Of a stretch of DNA of 64,000 nt, positions 13,224-26,001 are shown one piece after another. The notes under the pieces are model-generated. The model did not search any database, had not been told where the DNA came from, and saw only the letters and a program-made list of their open reading frames with translations. Each line of letters starts with the position of its first letter. Position 1 is the stretch's first letter. The stretch is from Delphinus delphis (Eukaryota; Chordata; Mammalia; Artiodactyla; Delphinidae): assembly GCF_949987515.2 (NCBI RefSeq), contig NC_082695.1, positions 68,800,265 through 68,864,264 of the forward strand. Direction: 5' to 3'. The position numbers and the translations under genes were made by a program.

Positions 13224-13467
13224 GATCAGGGTTTCTTAACTACAAAACTATTGCCATTTGGAACTGGATAATTTTTGGGGGACTGGATAATTTTTTTGTC
13301 GTTGGGTTCATCCTGTGCATTGTAGGATGTTTAGCAACATCCCTGGCCTTCATCCACTAGATGCCAGTAGTATTTCCTCTCTACCATGTTGTAACAACCA
13401 AAACTGTCTCTAGACATTGCCAAATTTCCCCTTGGGGGGCAAAATCTCCCCAGTTAACAACCACTAA
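13224..13467. mobile_element. hAT-type non-autonomous DNA transposon
   Basis: The ends form an imperfect terminal inverted repeat: cagggtttcttaact at the left and agttaacaaccact at the right. Internal sequence such as tgtaggatgtttagcaacat and aaaactgtctctagacattg belongs to a widespread old mammalian hAT-type repeat. I cannot assign the exact subfamily without a library search. It contains a short internal duplication of ggactggataattttt. Confidence 0.7.
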
Positions 13468-13599
13468 GCTTGGTTAGCATTCCCGAAAGGTTGGTCCAGG
13501 GTACATGGGTCCCATGAGAATCTCTGAGAAAAAAGTGTCCCATTGTCAAGTAATCATTGGGAAATTCGTTTGGTACTCACTTCCTTTTGCCAGGTCCTT

Positions 13600-14545
13600 G
13601 CCTTCCACCTGAATACTAGAGGATTTGTCTTGAGAGAGCATCTCTGCTCACTCTATACCCTTGAGTTTGGTGATCTCACCTACTCCCAGGCTTCAAATTC
13701 CATCTGTATGCCAGCTCCCACATTTATATATCTAACACAGACCTTCTAGCTGCCTCTTTACAATTCATCATAAGATCTCAACCCTGACATATTCAAGACT
13801 GAACTTTTGTTCTTGCCCCATTGAGCCTACCTGCCCTTTCGCCCTCTCCCTCATCCTAGACATAAGGATATTGCTGAGGCCTGAATCTGACTCCTCCTTT
13901 CTTTCCTGCCCCAATTGCAATCTGCTTTATTCACTTACTTTCAAACTATATTGTGTACGTGTCCTCCTTGCTTGACTGAAGTTGCCACCATCTCAGTTTA
14001 AGCTATCATCAACTCTCACCTGGAGAATTCCATATCCTCTTAGCTGGTCTCTATTTTTCCACCACCAACCCCTCTCCACGCAGAGGGAAGAGATGTCTCC
14101 TTGGAGCAAATCAAGCCTGTCACGTTGCTGAAAACTCTTAAACCATCTGTGATTTTACCGAGGATAACTGAATGTGATCTACAGAGCTCATGGGAACAAG
14201 GTCCTGTTTCTCTTTTCAGCCTCATTTTGTGCCATTTCCTTTTTGCTCCCAATGTTCCAGACACACGCACAGTCTGCTCTCAGTTCCCTTGTAAAGGAAC
14301 AAGAACTAACTCCTAGCAACACTTCATAATTTAGCTTAAATGTCGCTTCTATAATGAGGCCTTTCGTGACCTCCCTCCTCTGTCCATGACCTCGTATCAC
14401 ATCCTCATGTTATATCTTTCTACATGAACTCTACTTTTCTTTAAAACACCAACTATAGTGGTAATGTTATATTTATTTGCTTCATGATTTGTTTGATATA
14501 AATCTTGTCCAGTGAATTGTAAGCTCCATGAGATCAACAATTATG
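13600..14545 (+). repeat. LINE2 3' part, sense orientation
   Basis: Scattered LINE2-like blocks occur in the expected order: a segment on small lettered motifs such as caaattccatctgtatgcca, then aagactgaacttttgttctt, then agctatcatcaactctcacc, and finally gtgaattgtaagctccatga. This is an ancient, decayed reverse-transcriptase and 3' UTR region with no intact frame. The left boundary is uncertain. Confidence 0.55.
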
Positions 14546-15002
14546 CCCCCCTCTTTTTTTGGTAGGGAGCAATCAATATGCTAATTTGGAAATTATTCTC
14601 AGACTACACAATATACAAGAAGACCATGACATACACATTATTAGGAAATGATGTATATGTGGCCCCATAAATACATTCTAATGGTTTCATAGCCTGGCTG
14701 TTCTTCCTTCTCCACCCTTCCAGAAAAATAGCTCACAAATGGAGCTTTCACAACTCCCTTCTATTGGCTATGCCTTGATCTCAGGCGAGAAGTAACCTGA
14801 CATTCTGTTCATGTCACAGTGACCCAGATGGGGTCCATGTTTCAGGAATGGAAGACAGAACATTTAATATATAGGAATTGTTTTTCTTCTCTGGTCCAAC
14901 GAGTTGGGCAAGCCTCTGACTATCTCACACCTGTGTATGTGTCTTATCTCATATTGTCTCTTTTTGCCTACTTGAATCCTCTCATGGCTTTTCCCCCTGC
15001 CT

Positions 15003-15290
15003 CCAGCTTTATTGGAAAATAATTGACTATAACATTGTGTAAGTTTAAGGTGTACAATGAGCTGATTTCATCCACTTAAATAATCCAGAATGGTGACAAC
15101 CATAGTTAACACCTCCATCATATCATATAATTACCACTTACCCATAGTTTGATCACAACATCATATCCACAGCACCCAATTGGATCTTATTTATGGAATA
15201 ATTGAATACATTCTCTGCCATTTCTGTGCTACCGCTCCTGGCAATGCATAGTTCACATTAGCATGTTCAAAATTCTGATATTTGAGGGAA
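15003..15290 (-). mobile_element. L1 3' UTR fragment
   Basis: The segment tttattggaaaataattgac followed by aacattgtgtaagtttaagg and gtgtacaatgagctgattt is the reverse complement of an older L1 3' end. A related copy starts near 50260. Confidence 0.75.
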
Positions 15291-17373
15291 AAAATATGTT
15301 TTCCACCTTAATTGACCAAGGAACCTTTTTCCCCCATAATGGTGATTAATATTTCATTTTAGGGAACACTGGGCTAGATTATCTGTGAGATCTCTTCCAG
15401 CTGATTGACTATATAGTACCTTATTTCAGGGTGAAATGCTTTGAAATATTCAATACCATATGAATGTCTGTTCAAATTCAAAGGCCTGTGAAATTATGAA
15501 GACTTACGTTGAGCTGAAAGTGTTCTAATAACAAAACCGTTATCCGAGAACACTGCAATCATGGGAGGGAGGTTAATTTCCCAACTAGAAGCTTTCATTG
15601 GATCTGTTTGTCTCCCCAGAACTGAACTTGTCAATCTTATGTTCACATTGTTTGCCTTCCTATTGTTATTGTGTAGCTATTAGGGCTCAGCCATTGTGGC
15701 AATGAGACCAGGTTCTCAACATGGGAGCCAGGACTCCTGGATTCGATACATGGCTTTGTGTTCTATGTGATGCTTAAGCACTCAGAGTACCTGTCTATCC
15801 ATGAGCCTACTGCAGAATTTTTGAGGGCAAATATGATAAGACACATAAAATATTTTTGAAAGCCTACCAAGTATCATAAAAATTAAAGACCTTATTAGTA
15901 GTTACACTAAACCAATTTTCTAATCATTACTAAGACTTTAGACCCAACAGATTATGAAATCTATGTTTGCTTTTATTGAATTTAGTATAAAAAGGATGAA
16001 ATCATTTGCGGTGATCAGATATCATGAAAATTAAGTTGGATGGAATGCTCATGTGATATTTAAAAAATGTGACTCCCTTCTCCCTGATTTTAATGAAACA
16101 TATCTAGGTCTTGATGACTCTGACATTGGATACCCACACTCTTAGGCTAACACCAGGAACAGATGAATTAGGATACTGTATTTTTCTTTAATTTGGAAAA
16201 ATCACATAGAATGAACTGTATTGGACCGCATCATATCTGTTGAGCACCAACTCTGTGCCAGGGTGTGTGGTCAGGGTGATGCATCCGTTATCTCATGAAA
16301 TAATCACAGTGCCCTGGAGGAGCTTTGTAAGCCTTTGAATTACACCGTTCAGCTTCCGAAAGGGGGCAAAAGTCACCTTGCCCCTTTTGGAATCAGGCTA
16401 TCTCCCAGAACTCTTACCTACACAATCTAGATTTGTGAGTTCTAAATTTTTTCCTAATTTAGAGCACTCTTTTAATATATTTAGATATCTGCTTGATCAT
16501 CATTATTTGCAGGTTCTCTATTCATGAATTTACCTACTCTCTAAAATTTTATTTGTAACCCCCAAAACCAGTAATTATGGTGCTTTTATGATAATCCTTG
16601 GACATGTGCAGAGCAGCCAGAAATTTGAGCAGCCCAGTGCTCACAAACTCAGCTGAGCTGGAACAAGGTGGTGTTCTGCCTTGATGGTTCAGCTCTCATA
16701 CCATGGATGTGTCCTTTCGGCACTACATTTAGTACCAATTTTTCACATTTTTGTGGGGTTTTGTTGGTGGTTTCACTGTTTAAAGCTGTCCCTAAATGTG
16801 GCGATGAAGTGCTTTCTAGTGTTCCTAAACACTAAAGGCTGATGTGTCTGATGGAGAAACTATGTGTGTTAATTAAGCTTCACTCAGGCCTGAATTTATA
16901 GCGCTGTTGGCTATGAGTTCAATTTAATGAATCAACATTACATATCAAATAAGGCACCTTTAAACAGAAACCCCCATGAAACAAGGTTGTGCTTTGATTG
17001 GTTGATAAAAAGGTAGGCTCCCAGGAACATGACACTGTGTTTCCTCTAGAAGCAATACTTCGTATTCCCTAATTTAGTATTTGTGATGTCTTTATAGAAC
17101 ACAACTACTGCAAATAACAAGGATCGACTCCATCTAAAGACACCATTGCACTTGACTTTATTTACTGCCTGTTCAGTGTCAGATATTCTGATTAGTCAGC
17201 CTTTGAATGGAGATTGGGAAATTAATGAAAGATCTTGAAAACCAAGTTTTAAACTGATGGAACTTTTATGAAGAAGTCATAAAGGCCTGGAATCAAAGAT
17301 TTATAATGGGAGCCCTCATGAACCCAACTCTGTGAGGCAAATGACATCAATATCTCACTTAATCTAAAGCTCA

Positions 17374-17588
17374 TGGGCTTCCCTCGTGGCGCAGTGGTTG
17401 AGAGTCCGCCTGCCGATGCAGGGGACACGGGTTCGTGCCCCGTCCGCGACGATCCCACATGCCGCGGAGCGGCTGGGCCCATGAGCCATGGCCGCTGAGC
17501 CTGCGCGTCCGGAGCCTGTGCTCCGCAACCGGAGAGGCCACAACAGTGAGAGGCCCGCTTGCCGGAAAAAAAAAAAAAAAAAAAAAAT
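17374..17588 (+). mobile_element. Cetacean CHR-type SINE
   Basis: A tRNA-derived head (gggcttccctcgtggcgcag) is followed by the conserved body and an A tail ending near 17587. The direct repeat taaagctca flanks it at 17365-17373 and 17589-17597, which is a target-site duplication. Internal B-box-like sequence (gggttcgtgcc) is retained. Confidence 0.95.
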
Positions 17589-18404
17589 TAAAGCTCAGCA
17601 GAATCCAGAGTCATTATTTTCTAATTTGGAGCATGACATCTTCCTAGGTGGAAAGAAAGAAGGAAGAGCAAAAATTTGAAAAATTCCAATTTACATGGTT
17701 TTAAAAAATATTCATACAGTGTTACTGCCGGGTACGACTCCAACTAAGTTTGTCAGAAATGGTGAACTGTTAAATTTAAGTTAAGCTAATAAAATCCATG
17801 AGATCCCCAACGGCCTCCATTGTACACTTTCACATAAAAGGTTAATTTATTCCAATCGATTAATTTATTAAGAACAGAAAGGGCATATTGAGATACTACT
17901 GTAACATGACTTTTTAAATTGTAAGTAAAACTACGACACAGAAAGTTCTAACCTTTCATTACTTGCCTCATTCCTTTGTAATAAATGAAAAAATTACTTC
18001 AAGGAAACCTTATTTCTTTCATTTATAATCAGAATCTTTTAACAGAAAGTGCTGTGTAAAAACTTGATGGTTACCCGCCCCTGAGATTCAAGTTATATCG
18101 GTAGCACTTAATTTTTTTCCCCAACAATATTGAATCAGCAATAATTTGTTTAAATTTAGGTGACTATCTTTTCAAAAAAAAAAAAAACCCAATGATTCTT
18201 AGGTAACTTGTCAAAAGATAGTGTTTCAATTTTGAGGCAAGTGCTGGGTTATTATATTCACTTATGCAAACAAGTTAATTTATCTTTCACATTGAATATT
18301 ATGTCTAAAAAGTTTGTATCAATAGTTTGGAAGTCCACACCAAAAATATCCCAAATGATATGGTAGATTATTAATTTAGGCAACATTTTATTTTATGTTT
18401 CAGT

Positions 18405-18600
18405 GGGATAATGATATTATAAGCAATTACACTGTGTCAGATAGTTGCTGAGATAGTTGCTTTGTCTGTATTTTTTCTAATTCTGACAGTAACTACATAT
18501 GATAAATATTATTATTTCCATTTTATAGGTAGAGGCACTGAGGTACAAAAGGCCTAAAGATTTTGCTCAAGGGGTATAGAAAGCTAATATGGGTTGTTGA
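18405..18600 (+). repeat. MIR-like SINE fragment
   Basis: A MIR core in sense orientation is visible: attatttccattttataggt, then agaggcactgaggtacaaaa, then attttgctcaaggggtatag. Confidence 0.7.
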
Positions 18601-19164
18601 AGAAACTCATTCAAATTTAGATCTAGGAAAACATCCAAATTCATTGCTTTCTGCTACTTTTTAAATTATTTATAAATAAAGCTATATGCTAATATATACT
18701 TTTTAGAATTTGGTAGCTTGTAATAGTAAATATGACATAAATCAGAATATTTCTAATTGATTAATCACTGAGGGTTTAAAGAAAGCTATTTAAAGGGTCA
18801 TTAGTCATTCTTGCTTACATAAGCAGATTATCATTCTATTTTCACCTGAATATTGTCTACCATGTGGTACAGTTGCAGCACAGGAAAAATTTATCTTAGG
18901 ACTTTATGACACTCTTTCCAACCCTGTGGCTGCTTTTAAATGGGATTCATACACCCTTGACAGGTTGAAAATTAAATGTGCTTTATGGATAGCTTCTTAA
19001 AAGGAACGGAAAGTATGAGTGATTGGTGTCAAATAGTTTGTCTTTCACAGCATCAAATAAATAGTATTTTCTCAGCCTTCTCTGACTCTTGTCATACTGG
19101 AATTCTTATCGTTCAAAGCGGCATGCTTCCTGCCTTCCCCACTTTCTACTCAATACCATAGCTT

Positions 19165-19690
19165 AATTATATTTTTCCATTGAGATATAATTCCCATACC
19201 ATGAATTTACCCTTTCAAAGTGCACAATTCAGTGGTTTTTAGCATATTCACAAGGTTGTGCCACCATCGCCACTATCTAGCTTTAGAATATTTTCATCAC
19301 CCCAAAGGGAAACCCTCTGCCCATTAGCAGTCTTTCCCCATTCACTTCTCCCCACATCCACTGGCAAACACTAATCTACTTTCTGTCTCAGTAGATTTGC
19401 CTATTCTGGATATGTCATAGAAGTAGAATTGTACAATACGTGGCCTTTTGTGTCTGGCTCCTTTCACTTAGTATATCATTTTCAAGGTACATGAATTTTG
19501 TAGCCTGTATCAATACTTCATTCCTTTTTATGACTGGGTGGTATTCTATTGCATGTATATATCACACTTGTTTATCCATTCATCAGTTGATGGCTTTGGG
19601 GGTTTCCCACTTTTGGTGATTCTGAATAACGTTGCTGTGAATATTCCTATGTAAGTTTCCATGGGAACATTGGTTTCATTTATCTTGGGT
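19165..19690 (-). mobile_element. Older L1 3' fragment just upstream of the transmembrane exon
   Basis: The text is the reverse complement of an older L1 3' region: ccattgagatataattccca, then cacaattcagtggtttttag, then ttcatttatcttgggtag at the right end. It ends about 155 bp before the transmembrane exon, so the exon's branch point and pyrimidine tract lie in the short unique gap. Confidence 0.8.
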
Positions 19691-19821
19691 AGATAATTCG
19701 ATCTTTCCTCTCCTTTTTCATTGCTTTTTGCCCAGCTTCAGGAATGCCCAGAACAATAGGAACTCTTTGAATTCTTAACCGAGCTTGATAAGCCATGGCT
19801 GTCACATCTCCCTAAACCTGA

Positions 19822-20010
<189 letters not shown>

Positions 20011-20417
20011 TAGGTACAGCTAGTTCCCAAGAGATGAGAAGTCACTGCTTGACCTGACGACCATCTTTTTGAGTTAGATTTTTGACGGCTCTCTTCCTGT
20101 GTGCTTCCAGAATTCACTACATGTTCCTTATCTCCTCTCCAGAGCTGGGCAAAATCTTGCCTTTGTCCATTCCAGGCCCATAACTTAAGAGGGTGAGGGC
20201 TAGGCTTGCAGAATTAATAGTAGAATCCACCTGAACACTCACTCTGCATTTCTGTTTGATTTTACTTCTTGAGACCAGATTCTTCCTTTCAAATGAGAGC
20301 AGGTATTCCTTAAGTAACACTTAGAGAGTGGACTTCACCATGTCCCTACTTATGGCCCTCTCTCTGCAATTATGTATAAAACATTGGAGATGTGTATTCC
20401 TCTAAAAATATTTACGT

Positions 20418-20628
20418 GTCATGGGCTTCCCTGGTGGCGCAGTGGTTGAGAGTCCTCCTGCCGATGCAGGGGACGTGGGGTCGTGCCCTGGTTCGGGAGG
20501 ATCCCACATGCCGCAGAGCGGCTGGGCCCGTGAGCCATGGCCGCTGAGCCTGCGCATCCGGGGCCTGTGCTCCGCAACGGGAGAGGCCACAGCAGTGAGA
20601 GGCCCGCGTACCGCAAAAAAAAAAAAAG
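20418..20628 (+). mobile_element. Cetacean CHR-type SINE
   Basis: The head gggcttccctggtggcgcag, a full body and an A tail are present. The direct repeat tatttacgt at 20409-20417 and 20629-20637 is the target-site duplication. The copy sits about 410 bp downstream of the transmembrane exon. Confidence 0.96.
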
Positions 20629-22142
20629 TATTTACGTATCCCTTTTGCCAAGAAGGCCTGAAGGCAGTTAATCAATGCTTGCTGCATGAATGACAGTATA
20701 GACTACCAAACTCAACGTAATTATAATACTATGGAATGTTTAGTTTAGAGGGAGTAGTTAGGATAGACGAGAGATTCCAGAAATTCAAAATGGTTCATAT
20801 TTCCTGGCTGCGGTGGATTTTCAGAAATTAAAAATTTTGAGGGGTTTAAAAATATTTTCATATCGTGCAGCTCTAGGTTATAGCACATGCAGAGAAAGAT
20901 ATATCAAAGTACAAAGTTTGGAATGGAAAAGGGGTTTTAACTGAGCTTATCCCCTCCCAACGATACCCCATAAACAGCATATTAACCTTGTATCAGCCAG
21001 TTGTGGGAATCAGCAATAACCTTCTGGTTATTTTCTGCCTCTCTAACACTTTTCAAATCCAACATGATATGTCTTTTTCAGCTGTGCTCTTCTCACTGGA
21101 TTGGCTTTTTCCTTAATTTTTGTTTGTTTTTGGCCTGAGGCATGGTGTTCTGCAAGTCTGAGGCATGGGCCCATAGGTGGCTGGTTTGACAACTGTATAC
21201 CATACACATTGCTGGAGAAAGATTCTCTAGCAAATAATTTTCCCTCTTCCCCTGGCAATACCTCAGCCTTTCTCTCTTTTTAAAAATGCTGTGATCCTAT
21301 TTGTTGATTTCTAGTGTATCTTCCAGCATTTTGAAGTAAGGTATTTAGTAACAGGATACAGGAAGATGTACATACTGAAGAAAGTAACATAGGTATAGAT
21401 GTAGTCTTTGCATTTCATTTATTTAGATGACAGGTCAAATTTTATATCCAGCTGCATTCATTTGACTGGACTGTCTTGAAGCTGATGATAGCTGGTGTGC
21501 TGGTCCATTGTTTCCGAACAGGGAACCAGACAGAATGAGATTAACAAGGTGGGTCTCCTGTGTAAGCATCTGGAAAGTCATAATTGCCCACTGAACTTCT
21601 AGAGTGCTGGGCACTTGGTAAGACTCTGGGGGAAAATCACTGTGATTAAGTCGTTGAACAATCTCTTGGTCCAGCAATCCCAGGAAAGGGCCCTTGTAAA
21701 CAAAGAATGGTGAAAAATCAAAGCTGCAGGTCTCTGAGGCAGAGCTGAGAAAGATTCACAGAAATGGAAGCACGGAGGACAGCAGTTTCTGGTCTTATTT
21801 CATGACAGTTTTAAAAACATGGATGCGTTCACAAAACGAATTGAAATAACTAAACCATCTGTAGTGAGGTGTTTTGTTTTGTTTTGATCATTTTCCTCAT
21901 TGTTAGAAGAATGTTTGAGGGTTATATTGACTTGATGAACTGAGCTCCTGGACCTGTGTTGTTTCTCCACAGAGAAAATGCTAGTCTTCTCCATGTACAA
22001 AAGTGGGATGTGGTGCTGTTTTGGGAAACTCTCAAATTGTCCTAAATCCCACCCTAAGTACTTTGTTAGAAGCTTGAAGGTTTTATATAGAAAGAGTAGA
22101 AGCTGAACCCTGGGTGTCACTTGTTTTTAAAATTAGGGAATG

Positions 22143-22356
22143 GGGCTTCCCTGGTGGTGCAGTGGTTGGGAGTCCGCCTGCCGATGCGGGGGACACGGAT
22201 TCGTGCCCCGGTCCGGGAGGATCCCACATGCCGCGGAACGGCTGGGCCCGTGAGCCATGGCCACTGAGCCTGCGCTTCTGGAGCCTGTGCTCCACAACGG
22301 GAGAGGCCACAACAGTGAGAGGCCCGCGTACCACAAAAAAAATAAATAAATAAAAT
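22143..22356 (+). mobile_element. Cetacean CHR-type SINE
   Basis: The head ggcttccctggtggtgcag and full body end in an A-rich tail of aaat units. A 14-bp target-site duplication, aaaattagggaatg, is perfect at 22129-22142 and 22357-22370, which suggests a fairly young insertion. Confidence 0.97.
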
Positions 22357-24199
22357 AAAATTAGGGAATGATTGAAAGAATAAATCACTCCATGAATGAC
22401 TGAAAACCCAAAGAAAGTGAATCTATAGCTCATACGCTACTGCCGCTTGGGTTTTTCCTCACCCCACTCCCAAAGTCTCTTAATATTTACTTGGCATATT
22501 TTCACAGTTTAGCTTCACATATTTTTCTTCAGTAACAGGCCCAATGGCATTCATCCTGATCTCTTTGTTTGTATATGTTAACAGAGAAAAAGGAAAAAAG
22601 AAAATCTCTCCTTTAAGATATTTCTGAGTTTTAGTTTAGCTTTTCTTGATTTCATTGAGAGGTCCTCCTTCCCCCACAGCACCACCACTGCACTTGTAGA
22701 ACAAACTAAATAATGCAGATGAAAGCAAAATCAGTTCTAATTTGAAACAGAAATAATGTCCATTACAGGGCTCTCAGAAATGGGAGTTTAATGTAATTAA
22801 TAAGGTGAAGTAGGAGATATCCGTGTGCTTCTTCAATATCTCTTTATTTAAGGACGGCTGGAGAGTGTAAATTGTCTATGTGTTTTACTGGGGGACTTGA
22901 ATTACATCCACATGGATTTGAAACATTTTTGTGTACTATCAGTAATACTTCGTTCAAGTTAGTGTCTATGCGTTTTATTCTGTGATTTATGTAATGAGGT
23001 AATGAGCTAGCTTATCTGATTGACTCACATTCTAGTTGGTAAGATTTTGTTATAAAATAACTAACAGAAGTTAGAACCCAAGTTCTAGTTCTGATTCTAC
23101 CACTTCTTTAATTAAATTAATAGTATTTAATTACACCTAAGGGAAGACCTAGTCTCCGAATACCTGTTTCCTCAAATAAGAAATGGGACTAAATGCTTTT
23201 CTGTCAACCCTCTACCACTAAAATTCTCCATGGACTACTGCTAAATTACAAAATCACATGGTAGCATTTAGCTTCAAATTCACATGAAATAAAAATAACT
23301 GCATTTCTTTTTAGCTATTAATTAAAACATTTTGAAGAGACTTCCCTTACACATTCTGAATTAGTGAGATTATAGTAGAATATCATAATATTGAAAATTT
23401 GTGTTTTAATAAAGCTTAAATTGATGGGGGATTTTGGTGCTTTTTAACAGAGGAATAATATTTTCCTGGCCAAAATGTAGAATGTGTATTTTGATAAGTT
23501 AGAAGGTATCTACAGATACTAAAGAAAAAAATATTTGACATTGAGACTATCCTGGAAATTCTGGACACATGGTTATCACATGAACATGTGGGTAGATGGT
23601 CAACAACTTGTCCGAATACATTAAATTTAAATGTGTAAGTGAAATTCAAGGTTTACATGGTAAAATCACCAGTTAACTAAGCCTCCTCTTTGATTTGACG
23701 TGGACACAGCAAGTTTTAAATATCCACACGCATTCAAATCTTAACAAAAATAATCATCTTCAGTACTGAGTGAGGATCAAACGTTTCAACGCAAATGAAA
23801 TCTATTGTACTTTACTATAGGTCACTGTCACTATTTTCAAAATTTTAACATTCCATTGGTTTTCAGTATTCACCACACAAGGATTTTAACTGACAACCAC
23901 TTAAGACATCAATATATCTTAGTTCCATCTCGGAAAAGGCAGGTTCATTTGAGTATCTAGGACATATTTTCTCTGGCTTTCCAATACAAGTTTTTTGTTT
24001 CATTTTTAGTAGCAGTCAGTAGAGTAAAAATAATCAGTATAGATAATTAGGAGGCTGGAAAGCTTTGGGAAAGATTTGGATGGAGGAAAATTAAAAAAAA
24101 ATAATGACACGTTTTTATCATTCAATTCAAGTGATTTCTATGCGCTTGGTGTGTGATCTACAAAGTAACAAATCTGATGAATGTTAACTCTTGAGCTAA

Positions 24200-24450
24200 A
24201 AACCTTTCTGCAGTTTCCCACTGACTTACTGATAGTTTAAATGTATCTGTTATGATTTGGTCCCCTCTACTTTTTCAGCTTTCCTCCCTGCCATGCCCCA
24301 GTGCGTGCTCCCTGCTCCAACAATGCAGAAGCCATGCCTTTTTTCATTTGTTTATTAAACTCCCACTGTCTCACTGATCTTTGCATTTCTAGTCCTTAGC
24401 ATACTTCTTGACACATTTACTATTCCATAAATGTTCACTGAATAAACAAG
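24200..24450 (+). repeat. LINE2-like 3' fragment
   Basis: The order is LINE2-like in sense orientation: tatgatttggtcccctctac, then gctttcctccctgccatgcc, then tattccataaatgttcactg at the 3' end. Confidence 0.55.
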
Positions 24451-24761
24451 TGGATACATGTTGTAAAACAATGGGTGATGTTACAGAAAGGAAGTAAAGA
24501 GAGTTTGCACCAGTATCGCTGGGGGAAACCAGCGCACACACAGGGAGCATCTGGCCAGCCCAATAAAACAAACAGTGATCAATGCAAGGTGAGTGGTATA
24601 GAGAGAGACCAGGGAAATGGTTTAGCTATTCTAAGATTACACAGACCTAAAGTGGTCAGGAAGGTTTCCTAAAGAAAACAGGCTTGAAAGGAATCTTAAA
24701 GGGTAAGTAGTTTGTAAGTAAAGAGTACTGTGAAGGCGTTGTGGGCAGAAGCAAGATCAGA

Positions 24762-24839
24762 TAGGTGGATGGATGGATAGATAGATGGATAGATAGATAG
24801 ATACAGAGATACAGAGATAGATAGATAGATAGATAGATA
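24762..24839. repeat. AGAT/GGAT microsatellite
   Basis: The tract is built from gatg and gata units interrupted by two acagagat units. It is a candidate length-polymorphic locus. Confidence 0.92.
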
Positions 24840-25123
24840 AAACTAACGAACAAAACCCACCAGAATTTGATTATACTCTGGAGCTTTGCCATAGTATGAG
24901 AAAGAGCAAAGAGAGCCGTGGAAGATTCCTTGCTTTGCCTTTATTCAAGAATACATGGGTGGGAAGAGACACTTCTATCCTGCAGCTATTTTTGGAAGCC
25001 AAAAGATTACTGGTACCTGTAAGAAAAGGTGTGTGGGGGGGAGGGATAAACGTGACATATTCTACATCGAATAGAAGAAACTAGCTTTATAATAAAAACA
25101 AAACCAAATCATTCACTTAAGAC

Positions 25124-25300
25124 AGTGCTTCTCAAAATTTCTGTGCATCAGATTCCTCTCAAGGGCTGTTAAAACACAGATTGCTGGGCCTCATGACCCC
25201 CTTCCCCAGTTTCTGATGGGGTGGGGCCTGAGAACGCGCATTTCTAACAGGTTCCCAGGTAATGCCGATGCTACCAGTCCAAGGACCATACTTTAGGGAA
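25124..25300 (+). mobile_element. MER5A-type hAT element
   Basis: The text follows MER5A closely: cagtgcttctcaaaatttct, then gttaaaacacagattgctgg, then ggtggggcctgagaacgcgc, then aacaggttcccaggtaatgc. It has no coding capacity. Confidence 0.8.
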
Positions 25301-25664
25301 CATTGCACGGGGTTCACCTACATACAAATTTTGAAGATTCCAAATGGTGAGATAGAGGAACTGCGGACCAAAACGGACAGCAGTGATTATGTCAAGGAAC
25401 CAGCAGATGGGCAAAAGGTTGGGGTAACAGCTGTTCCTACAGGTTTTAGGACAAATTTCACACAATTTAGTTATGAGCAAATGTCAGTGTTATTACAACC
25501 CTGCTATATGGACCACTGGGCTACTACCAGCAGGGGAAGGAGGCCTCTCCAAGGCCAAAGCTTTTTCTCTTGATAAGAGACATTATACAAAGCAGAAGTG
25601 GTTAGATGGTCTTTCATAGAATATATACAGAAAGGAAATAAAGTCTGCTAGAGATCTTTAGATT

Positions 25665-26001
25665 TTTTTTTTATTTGTATTGGGGTATAGTTGATTTACA
25701 ATGTTGTGTTAGTATCTGCTGTACAGCAAGGTGAATCAGTTCTACATATATCCAGTCTGTTTTAGATTCTCTTCCCATATAGGTCATTACAGAGTATTGA
25801 ATTGAGTGTTTGCAAAGCAGAAATACTGTCACAGATGTAAAAAACAAACTTATGGTTACAAAGGGGGGGATAAATTGGGATTGACATATACACACTACTA
25901 TATATAAAATAGACAACTAATAAGGACCTACTGTATAGCACAGAGAACTCTACTCAATACTCTGTAATGACCTATATGGGAAAAGAATCGAAAAAAATGG
26001 G
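25665..26001 (-). mobile_element. 5'-inverted L1 insertion
   Basis: The left part (T-run, then attggggtatagttgattta) is the reverse complement of an L1 3' end. The right part (from about 25807, e.g. gcacagagaactctactcaa) is L1 in sense orientation. Both parts include the same 42-nt region, so 25765-25806 and 25948-25989 form an inverted repeat with two mismatches or so. The flanks gatctttagatt (25653-25664) and gatatttagatt (26002-26013) match at 11 of 12 positions and look like one target-site duplication around the whole unit. This fits twin-primed L1 integration. Confidence 0.8.

Noticed and set aside
17374..17588. tRNA gene-like sequence in the CHR SINEs
   Set aside because: The head is tRNA-derived, but the copies are dispersed SINEs with A tails and target-site duplications and do not form a tRNA.
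20421..20693. Open frames through the CHR SINEs on both strands (also at 22083, 28705, 34482, 43697, 49799)
   Set aside because: They arise from the same GC-rich SINE body in each copy and have no host-gene support.
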